NCBI GenBank assembly: GCA_947053345.1 | Contig: CAMRSM010000002.1 | Location: 62,001 to 126,000, forward strand | DNA: 64,000 nt | Reading direction: 5' to 3' | DNA from: an uncultured Lachnospiraceae bacterium | GTDB taxonomy: Bacteria > Bacillota > Clostridia > Lachnospirales > Lachnospiraceae | Shown: positions 16,166 to 24,000 of the stretch, piece after piece | How positions within the stretch are numbered: the stretch's first letter is position 1 | How the letters are laid out: every line of letters begins with the position of its first letter | Program-made: the position numbers and the translations under genes | The notes under the pieces: model-generated | The model's input: the letters and a program-made list of their open reading frames with translations, nothing else | What the model was told of the DNA's origin: nothing | Databases searched by the model: none

Positions 16166-17005
16166 ATGAGATTCAAAAAATTTTTTATTCTTGGCACCGC
16201 GGTAAGCATAATAGCCGCAGGTACATTGACCGGCTGTTCAAATTCCGGTGACGGCGGGAAAGGTTCCGAAAATGTAGAATCCGATAAAAACGATTCCCCA
16301 AAAACGGATTCTGATGAAAAAAAGGATACCGCCGGAAAAGAAGACAACGAGTTGTCCGATACCATCCGCTGGTTCAATGCCTCCTACGCTATTCTGACAG
16401 AATTGAACGGTTGGGACTATAACGTTTTCGGAGGCTTGAAACCAAGCGCGCAGGTTGCCGAACTTGAACAGCAGCTTCTTGAGGATTCGTGGAGTGTGAC
16501 CGACCGCGCAAGTGCCGACGAAACATTGGACTGGATTCTGACGGAGGGACACCGCTTTGGTTTTGTGGACAATATGTCCTACCTGGAGGAATGCGGGTTA
16601 AGTGAGGTTGCCGATAACCAGCGCAGGGATTTTATTCTTGAAAATTTTGATGTCACACAGGAAGAAGCCGATTTTTACGTGAGTTCCTACAATATGTACG
16701 AAGAATACGGTGCGGAGGCGATTGATGCCTGGGACTACTGCCGCGCATTGAATCTGATGGGCTTTTTCTATCTTGCCGGTTATTATGAGGAAACCGAAGC
16801 CCTTGACAGCTCCCTGGAAATCGCAAAGACATTACAGGCGAAATTCAGCAGTTGGGATGGCCTGATCGACAGCTATCTCCGCGGCTATGAATACTGGGCG
16901 GAAGAAAGCAGCGACGCACGGCGGGAAGTCTATGAAGATCTGAAGAAACGGGAAGATAACCCATACCGCGTTGATTTTAATACCGAACTTAAAAAAACAT
17001 GGTAA
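16166..17005 (+). CDS. DUF1266-domain lipoprotein
   Basis: The start is at ATG 16166 (MRFKKFFILG), which gives a lipoprotein signal with lipobox LTGC; an upstream frame is not signal-like. After a Ser/Gly/Asp/Lys-rich linker (about 25-65) the C-terminal 200 residues match DUF1266: TLDWILTEGHRFGF, then AWDYCRALNLMGFFYLAGYY, then AKTLQAKFSSWDGLIDSYL and GYEYWAEE. The 279-residue product is anchored outside the cell. DUF1266 is of unknown function; most known members are cytoplasmic (YbeR/YbeU type), so the lipoprotein form is of interest. It has its own promoter and terminator. Confidence 0.8.
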   Translation: MRFKKFFILGTAVSIIAAGTLTGCSNSGDGGKGSENVESDKNDSPKTDSDEKKDTAGKEDNELSDTIRWFNASYAILTELNGWDYNVFGGLKPSAQVAELEQQLLEDSWSVTDRASADETLDWILTEGHRFGFVDNMSYLEECGLSEVADNQRRDFILENFDVTQEEADFYVSSYNMYEEYGAEAIDAWDYCRALNLMGFFYLAGYYEETEALDSSLEIAKTLQAKFSSWDGLIDSYLRGYEYWAEESSDARREVYEDLKKREDNPYRVDFNTELKKTW

Positions 17006-17043
17006 GCCGGAGAATTCATGTAAGACCGGAATGCCGCTTTTTT

Positions 17044-17092
17044 CCGGCCGCGCACGGCGGTCCGCAAGGATGTGCGCGGCCGGAATTCTTTT
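17044..17092 (+). terminator. terminator of the DUF1266 gene
   Basis: CCGGCCGCGCAC and GTGCGCGGCCGG form a 12-bp perfect stem followed by AATTCTTTTT. The rest of the gap to 17197 shows nothing. Confidence 0.85.
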
Positions 17093-17197
17093 TCCTTGGG
17101 GCTGTTGCAACATACTAAATTCTACAGCGGTAACATCGGCCAGGAAGCAAGCCGTAATTTGCAAAAATACTATTTTGCAGCTCCCCATTCTATTTTC

Positions 17198-17953
17198 TTA
17201 TTTTCTCAATTCCCAAAACAAGTACAGCGGGATCTTTTGCAGCCATGCCAGCTGCACGGACATTTTTGCCTGTTTGTCGGTCGCGCGCGGCTCATCCAGG
17301 TCAACAATCGTAAGCCCTGCCCCCACAAAAGTTTTGACATAGTCCTCCATCGTCCGATGCCGCCAAACCACCGGGGTTTTTCCGCGCCAAAGCGGTGCTT
17401 CCCAGGTTTTTGGCTCAAAATAATTCATTACCACAACCTGCCGGTCAATACCGTTCCCCTGCCGTCCGATCCCGGTGTCATGGTTGCCGTCAAAACAAGG
17501 ATGCAGAACGCTCGCATACAGCCTGCCGCGCGGTTTTAGGACGCGCGCCGCCTCCCTTACCGTACCCTCAAAATCTTCACAATCCATCAGCATCATGGAA
17601 CAAAGTACAATGTCAAAGGAACCGTCCTCTATCCCGAAAAGATCATTGCTGTTCCTGATATAATGCTGTATGGAAAGCCCCTGCTTTTCTGCCTGCCCTG
17701 CCGCGTACAAAATCGCAGGCTCCGAACAGTCAACCGCCGTCACGTCGGCATCTTTTTCGGCCAGTGCCCTTGAATAACCACCCTCGCCGCAGCCCAAATC
17801 GAGAATTTTTGCCCCTGCCACATTCCCAAGTTTCGCAAGCATGTACGGCATGATAAAATGAATCCGGCTCTCGCCTGTCTGCGCCAGTTCAAACCATTCT
17901 TCACCAAGTTCGTTCCATGCCCTTGTTGAATTGTCGTGCTTCATTTCGCCCAT
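17198..17953 (-). CDS. class I SAM-dependent methyltransferase
   Basis: The 251 residues start at ATG 17953 behind AGGAGG. The Rossmann SAM motif I is KILDLGCGEGGYSRAL, followed by DVTAVDCSEPAI (motif II acidic residue) and FDIVLCSMMLMDCED (post I). Then comes ARVLKPRGRLYASVLHPCF (motif III). This is a Methyltransf_11/25-type fold; the substrate is not predictable, and a small molecule is more likely than RNA. It is divergent in context from neighbours, with the small FakA-C-like gene just upstream. Confidence 0.8.
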   Translation of the reverse strand: MGEMKHDNSTRAWNELGEEWFELAQTGESRIHFIMPYMLAKLGNVAGAKILDLGCGEGGYSRALAEKDADVTAVDCSEPAILYAAGQAEKQGLSIQHYIRNSNDLFGIEDGSFDIVLCSMMLMDCEDFEGTVREAARVLKPRGRLYASVLHPCFDGNHDTGIGRQGNGIDRQVVVMNYFEPKTWEAPLWRGKTPVVWRHRTMEDYVKTFVGAGLTIVDLDEPRATDKQAKMSVQLAWLQKIPLYLFWELRK

Positions 17954-17992
17954 CGCATTCCTCCTGTTTTGAATTCCGTCTATAACCCCAAA

Positions 17993-18244
17993 CTACCCTT
18001 TTAGTCCTCTCGACTGCCTTTCCATGTCTTCTATGACGATGTCATATATTTCACCGAGGGATGCACAATATTCCAACACTTTCCACGGCTCATTCGTGTG
18101 GAAATGAATCTTGATCATCTCCTCATCACCGACCGCCAAGAGGCAGTCGCCCTTCAAATTTTGCGTAAAATAGTTACTGACCGCATCCTCATCGAGGTCT
18201 TGCCCTTCAATCAAAAGCTGTGTATCATATTTAAACTCTAACAT
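17993..18244 (-). CDS. stand-alone FakA/YloV C-terminal-like domain protein
   Basis: The product has 83 residues. It starts like YDTQLLIEGQDLDEDAVSNY and continues GDCLLAVGDEEMIKIHFHTNEPWKVLEY and IVIEDMERQ. This is the repeat that ends FakA (fatty acid kinase A, formerly YloV/DAK2), which normally reads like GDSLVVVGDDxLVKVHVHTNxPG. Here it is a separate small gene without the kinase and middle domains. The matching is by eye. It may bind FakB-like partners or be a fragment maintained as a small protein. It is spaced 39 bp upstream of the methyltransferase gene. Confidence 0.65.
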   Translation of the reverse strand: MLEFKYDTQLLIEGQDLDEDAVSNYFTQNLKGDCLLAVGDEEMIKIHFHTNEPWKVLEYCASLGEIYDIVIEDMERQSRGLKG

Positions 18245-18307
18245 AATTCCCTCCTTATCTCATACAATAACTTTTTAATTATTTTCCGGAAATTGGTCTT
18301 TTCCGTC

Positions 18308-18344
18308 AGAAAAACGGCCGGACGGAAAGTCAAGCCGTTTTTCT
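18308..18344 (-). terminator. terminator near the 3' side of pnp
   Basis: AGAAAAACGGC and GCCGTTTTTCT pair perfectly. The T-rich arm provides the tail. It lies about 190 bp past the pnp stop; the sequence between shows no gene. Confidence 0.65.
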
Positions 18345-18535
18345 TTCTTTATTATTTATCCTGCCGCACAAATATTTTACTGCATAAACAACGCACGGCT
18401 AACGACAAAACAGACACCATCCATTTGTCATCACCGGGACTTTTGTAAGAAACGTCATAAGAACCTGCTTTTATAAGTCCAGACCTTTTCTTTGCTGCAA
18501 AAAAGCTTTCGGAAACTCCCGCCAGCGCTTCACGC

Positions 18536-20629
18536 TCAAATCTTCTCCGGGCAGTCCTTGATCGAGAAGCTGACACGCCCCATCTTGTCCTTGCCAAGGC
18601 ATACGACCCTCACCACATCGCCGAGCGTCAGCACGTCCTCCACATGGTTGATGCGCTCCTTTGCAATCTTCGAGATGTGAACCATTCCCTCCTTGCCCGG
18701 CGCGAACTCAAGAAACGCACCGAACTCCTTGATGCTGACCACTTTTCCGGTGAAGATCTGACCTTCCTCAAAATCAGAAACAATGATTTCAATCAACTTC
18801 ACTGCTTTCTGCATCGCGTCCGCGTCCGTCCCGCAGATCGAAACCGCCCCGTCGTCCGTGATGTCAATCTTCACGCCGGTCTGCTCAATGATCGCATTGA
18901 TCGTCTTGCCCCTCTGGCCGACCACATCGCCGATTTTCTGCGGATCGATCTGGATCTGGATGATCTTCGGCGCGTACTTGCCAACCTCCTTGCGGGGCTC
19001 GGCGATACATGGCGTAAGAATATCGTTGATGATATGCTCGCGCGCCGCCTTTGTCTTGCGGAATGCCTCCTCCACGATCGGTCTGGTCAGCCCGTGGATT
19101 TTGATATCCATCTGGATTGCCGTGATACCGTCATGCGTCCCGGCAACCTTGAAATCCATGTCGCCGAAGAAATCCTCAAGCCCCTGGATATCCGTCAGGA
19201 CAATATAATCATCGTCGGTATCCCCGGTCACAAGCCCACAGGAAATACCCGCCACCTGCTTTTTGATCGGCACACCCGCCGCCATCAGCGACAGCGTTGA
19301 CGCGCAGACGGATGCCTGTGAGGTGGAACCATTGGACTCAAAGGTCTCGGAAACCGTACGGATGGCATACGGAAACTCCTCTTGGCTTGGAAGCACCGGC
19401 ATCAGGGCTTTTTCCGCAAGCGCGCCGTGACCGATCTCACGCCGTCCCGGTCCTCTGGAAACTTTCGTCTCACCAACCGAGTAGGACGGGAAATTATAAT
19501 GATGCATGTAGCGCTTGCTTACCTCATTCTCATCGAGGCCGTCGATGCGCTGTGCCTCGGCAAGCGGCGCAAGCGTACAGACATTGCAGATCTGGGTCTG
19601 CCCGCGCGTGAACATACCGGAACCATGCACCCTCGGAATAATATCAATCTCCGCGGCAAGCGGGCGGATCTGGTCGATCGCGCGGCCGTCCGGGCGCTTG
19701 TGATCCTTTAAGATCATCTTGCGCACAGTCTTCTTCTGGTATTGGTATACTGCCTCGTCGAGGATGGCAAGCCACTCTTCGTTGTCCGCAAATGCCTCTT
19801 TTAACTTCTCTGTCACCTGACGGATGTTCTCCTCGCGCGTCTGCTTATCGTCGGAGAATACTGCAACCTCCATCTCCTCCGGCGTAACGATCTTTTTCAT
19901 CTCCTCGAACAGCTCAGCCGGAACCGCGCAGCTCTGGTAAGAATGCTTCGGCTTGCCGCACTCCGCCGCCATCTTCTCAATAAAGGCAATGATCGTCTGG
20001 TTGATGTCGTGCGCCATGTAGATCGCCTCAAGCATCTTGTCCTCCGGCACTTCATTTGCACCCGCCTCGATCATAATAACCTTCTGCTTCGTTGAAGCCA
20101 CCGTCAGCTGCAGGTCGCCGTTCTTCCACTGCTCCTGGCTTGGGTTCACAACAAACGCGCCGTTTACCAGCCCGATCTGCGTCGTTGCACACGGTCCGTC
20201 AAACGGGATATCCGAGAGTGTCGCAGCGATCGCGGAACCGAGCATCGCCGTAAGTTCCGGACGGCAATCCGGATCTACGGACATTACCATATTATTTAAC
20301 GTCACATCGTTGCGGTAATCTTTCGGGAATAAAGGGCGCATCGGCCGGTCGATCACACGCGACGTTAAAACGGCGTTCTCGCTCGCTTTGCCCTCCCTCT
20401 TGTTAAAACCACCCGGGATCTTCCCGACCGCATACAGCTTCTCTTCATACTCCACGCTCAACGGGAAGAAATCAATCCCCTCCCTCGGCTCTTTCGAAGC
20501 AGTAGCGGTAGAAAGCACAGTCGTATCACCGTAATGCATGAACGCCGCCGCATTCGCCTGCGCACCCACCCTGCCGATATCAACCGTCAAGGTTCTTCCG
20601 GCAAGCTCCATAGAATAACTTTTGTACAT
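18536..20629 (-). CDS. pnp: polyribonucleotide nucleotidyltransferase (PNPase)
   Basis: The start is at ATG 20629 (MYKSYSMELAGRTLTV), giving 697 residues. The N-terminal and second RNase PH domains carry RPLFPKDYRNDV, SVDPDCRPE and later TRGQTQICNVCTLAPL. GRREIGHGALAEKALMPVLP and DFFGDMDFKVAGT are catalytic-core motifs. A KH domain (VGQRGKTINAIIEQTGVK) and a C-terminal S1 domain (GKVVSIKEFGAFLEFAPGKEG) follow. It degrades RNA phosphorolytically 3' to 5'. The leader carries hairpins (20681-20713) that could be a regulatory element. Length and order of domains are normal. Confidence 0.96.
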   Translation of the reverse strand: MYKSYSMELAGRTLTVDIGRVGAQANAAAFMHYGDTTVLSTATASKEPREGIDFFPLSVEYEEKLYAVGKIPGGFNKREGKASENAVLTSRVIDRPMRPLFPKDYRNDVTLNNMVMSVDPDCRPELTAMLGSAIAATLSDIPFDGPCATTQIGLVNGAFVVNPSQEQWKNGDLQLTVASTKQKVIMIEAGANEVPEDKMLEAIYMAHDINQTIIAFIEKMAAECGKPKHSYQSCAVPAELFEEMKKIVTPEEMEVAVFSDDKQTREENIRQVTEKLKEAFADNEEWLAILDEAVYQYQKKTVRKMILKDHKRPDGRAIDQIRPLAAEIDIIPRVHGSGMFTRGQTQICNVCTLAPLAEAQRIDGLDENEVSKRYMHHYNFPSYSVGETKVSRGPGRREIGHGALAEKALMPVLPSQEEFPYAIRTVSETFESNGSTSQASVCASTLSLMAAGVPIKKQVAGISCGLVTGDTDDDYIVLTDIQGLEDFFGDMDFKVAGTHDGITAIQMDIKIHGLTRPIVEEAFRKTKAAREHIINDILTPCIAEPRKEVGKYAPKIIQIQIDPQKIGDVVGQRGKTINAIIEQTGVKIDITDDGAVSICGTDADAMQKAVKLIEIIVSDFEEGQIFTGKVVSIKEFGAFLEFAPGKEGMVHISKIAKERINHVEDVLTLGDVVRVVCLGKDKMGRVSFSIKDCPEKI

Positions 20630-20680
20630 AAATAGTATGTCTCCTTTTAAATTTATTTGGTGGAGCGTCCGAAACCACTG

Positions 20681-20713
20681 AAAAAACAGCCCGGGATGGC
20701 TCGTCCATCGGGC
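20681..20713 (-). promoter_or_regulatory. terminator-like hairpin in the pnp leader
   Basis: On the minus strand GCCCGATGG and CCATCCCGGGC pair and are followed by TGTTTTTT, about 50 bases before the pnp start. A second small hairpin (AGACTTCTGAAAAGTCT) precedes it. The arrangement resembles an attenuator or a PNPase/RNase III autoregulation site; which of these is not decidable here. Confidence 0.5.
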
Positions 20714-20831
20714 AGACTTTTCAGAAGTCTCGGCAAAAACCCCACTATTTTTATAGTATAACACCAAGCGGCAGAAAAATCCAGTATTATTTTGAACAGC
20801 GGAATTCGGATGTGTAGGATTACAATACATG

Positions 20832-20971
20832 TGTTACAACTGAGTATTGAAAAAGCAGAGATACTGCCTTTGTGTTATAATTTAGCCACTACAACAAAAC
20901 AAACAAAAAGGAGTTCTCTGCCATGGCTAGTATAACACAGGATATGAGGTTTCGTCTATCACTTATTAATG
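20832..20971 (+). mobile_element. 5' remnant of an IS481/IS3-like transposase gene
   Basis: A TGTTACAAC end-like sequence is followed by a leader with AAAAAGGAG and an ATG at 20923. The reading frame MASITQDMRFRLSLI resembles the N terminus of integrase-core IS transposases common in Clostridia. It departs from this after about 15 residues and stops at 20997. The remainder of the element is missing; the 16-bp hairpin and the oldest, degenerate CRISPR repeat follow directly. A transposase relic is inferred. Confidence 0.5.
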
Positions 20972-21009
20972 ACGCTGATATTGTCAATATTGGTTGACAA
21001 TATCAGCGT
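20972..21009 (-). terminator. perfect hairpin at the distal end of the CRISPR array
   Basis: ACGCTGATATTGTCAA and TTGACAATATCAGCGT pair over 16 bp around a 6-nt loop, 26 bp beyond the last repeat. There is no T-run. It could end array transcripts, or be an end of the disrupted IS. Confidence 0.45.
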
Positions 21010-21034
21010 AACAGGAAAATCGTTGCTCGGAAAC

Positions 21035-24000
21035 GGATCACTCCCGCCTACGCGGGGAAAACCTATGCCGGGGCGAATTATCGTGCACGGAGTTAGGATC
21101 ACCCCCGCCTACGCGGGGAAAACACAAGCGGGGCAGTGAGTACCTTGTGCACGAGAGGATCACCCCCGCCTACGCGGGGAAAACAGGAAGAGGAAAAGTT
21201 TGTCCAGGAAACCTTTAGGATCACCCCCGCCTACGCGGGGAAAACATGATATGCTTGGCCGTGCTGAGAAGGTGCTCAGGATCACCCCCGCCTACGCGGG
21301 GAAAACAATTCTGTGATTGTCAATCATAAAATCACAGAAGGATCACCCCCGCCTACGCGGGGAAAACTTTGCTCAATATCACCAAATCCATCTTGTACGA
21401 GGATCACCCCCGCCTACGCGGGGAAAACGCTTCATTATTTATTTCTGTCATGTGCAACATGGGATCACCCCCGCCTACGCGGGGAAAACCTGGTGTGTTG
21501 TTGTTTCTCAAGTTAGGCTCGAGGATCACCCCCGCCTACGCGGGGAAAACGTCCGTTGACACCGGGCAGGTCGCCGGACTTAGGGATCACCCCCGCCTAC
21601 GCGGGGAAAACCTTGACTATCTGTGCCAGGACAAGATTGCAACAGGATCACCCCCGCCTACGCGGGGAAAACTGCAATTTTCGTAAGTTCCAGCAGGCAA
21701 ATTGAGGATCACCCCCGCCTACGCGGGGAAAACGATGCAAGGCTGTCAAAACGCATCTTGCCTAAAGGATCACCCCCGCCTACGCGGGGAAAACCACGCC
21801 GTGGCGGTTGACCGGGAGTGGTTCCAGGGATCACCCCCGCCTACGCGGGGAAAACTGAAATTAGCGGTTTGGAAGAACTGGAAAGAGAGGATCACCCCCG
21901 CCTACGCGGGGAAAACTTTAACTTTCTTTCCCTTGACCTCAACCGACAAGGATCACCCCCGCCTACGCGGGGAAAACCTGAACTTGTGGGAGCAGGTAAA
22001 GAAACCGGCGGGATCACCCCCGCCTACGCGGGGAAAACCTCTGCTTTTAACGCCGTTACCTGCGCCAAATAGGATCACCCCCGCCTACGCGGGGAAAACC
22101 TTAAAAGAACACGTTGCAGACGAGGAGGCATAGGATCACCCCCGCCTACGCGGGGAAAACTGTCTACTGCTAACAGCTTTTCAACCAAATTCAGGATCAC
22201 CCCCGCCTACGCGGGGAAAACATGTGCAGGACTTTTTGGATCAGCTTGACGGCGGGATCACCCCCGCCTACGCGGGGAAAACTTCGGATCGGGCGGTTTT
22301 GCCGTTGATCTAAAAGGATCACCCCCGCCTACGCGGGGAAAACGTTAATCGAATTAAAGATCATGTCAAATTTGGAGGATCACCCCCGCCTACGCGGGGA
22401 AAACTTTCCGGTTCAGTAAATTCTATTACCCCACCAAGGATCACCCCCGCCTACGCGGGGAAAACGCAAGGATTGATATTGACGAGGACGATCAGTTAGG
22501 ATCACCCCCGCCTACGCGGGGAAAACACACGCTCAAGCCTGCCGCGTCCGGTGTCCTCAGGATCACCCCCGCCTACGCGGGGAAAACAGGGCATTAACCG
22601 CCGCCTGCACTTCGGCGTAAGGATCACCCCCGCCTACGCGGGGAAAACTCTTTGATATAGTCGTTTTGGTATGCAATTTGGGGATCACCCCCGCCTACGC
22701 GGGGAAAACCTTTATTATCTTTCATATACCGGCACCCCTCTAGGATCACCCCCGCCTACGCGGGGAAAACTAGAAACAGCAGGAAACGGCACCACAACGC
22801 CGGGGATCACCCCCGCCTACGCGGGGAAAACATGCTGACCGGTTGTGGCAGCTTGACCGGATAAGGATCACCCCCGCCTACGCGGGGAAAACTTATGTAC
22901 TCCCAAAATTTTCCCTCAATCCAGAGGATCACCCCCGCCTACGCGGGGAAAACATGCTGACCGGTTGTGGCAGCTTGACCGGATAAGGATCACCCCCGCC
23001 TACGCGGGGAAAACCAATAGAATCCCAGATATTTTTACCATACAGTAGGATCACCCCCGCCTACGCGGGGAAAACGGTATAATTTGTACTTCTGGAAGTT
23101 AAAGGAAAGGATCACCCCCGCCTACGCGGGGAAAACTTAACGTCAAAGGAATATGGCAGCCTTTACAGGGGATCACCCCCGCCTACGCGGGGAAAACTAA
23201 CATCACCGCGAAATGCATACTGCTCGTACGGGATCACCCCCGCCTACGCGGGGAAAACCAGCCTGGATGGCTCTTGTCGCTCGCGGAGTAAGGATCACCC
23301 CCGCCTACGCGGGGAAAACAGACGCTCTCCGTGAGGAGGTTCGCGCCCTCAAGGATCACCCCCGCCTACGCGGGGAAAACGAGGAAATCGGAGGAAATTA
23401 AATGTATGAACAGGGATCACCCCCGCCTACGCGGGGAAAACCTTACAGTACCTCAAACCCGCATAAAATAAGGGGGATCACCCCCGCCTACGCGGGGAAA
23501 ACTATATCCAAAATGTTTATTTAGCAGTATAGCTAGGATCACCCCCGCCTACGCGGGGAAAACCCAAAGCCGGGGCGCATGTCGTAATTGCCGTAGGGAT
23601 CACCCCCGCCTACGCGGGGAAAACGCGATGATGTACCATCAGTAAAAACTGACATTAGGATCACCCCCGCCTACGCGGGGAAAACTTGTCAAAGCAACTA
23701 AAGGCAAGATTACTACAAGGATCACCCCCGCCTACGCGGGGAAAACGTAAGTGCGTGTGTTATGGTCCAGGCTTATATGGGATCACCCCCGCCTACGCGG
23801 GGAAAACAAATGCGGAACAGCCAGTAACAACGGAAATTGAGGATCACCCCCGCCTACGCGGGGAAAACCCTAAAAGGCTAACCATAAAGCATCTGTCACG
23901 AGGATCACCCCCGCCTACGCGGGGAAAACCACGTTTTGGCAGCCGGGGAGCGCTGTCGGAGAGGATCACCCCCGCCTACGCGGGGAAAACTTACATCTTA

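Noticed and set aside
20923-20997. 24-residue peptide with a good ribosome site next to the CRISPR array, possible toxin or leader peptide
   Set aside because: Its N terminus resembles a transposase start and it breaks off at an inverted repeat, so it is read as an IS remnant.
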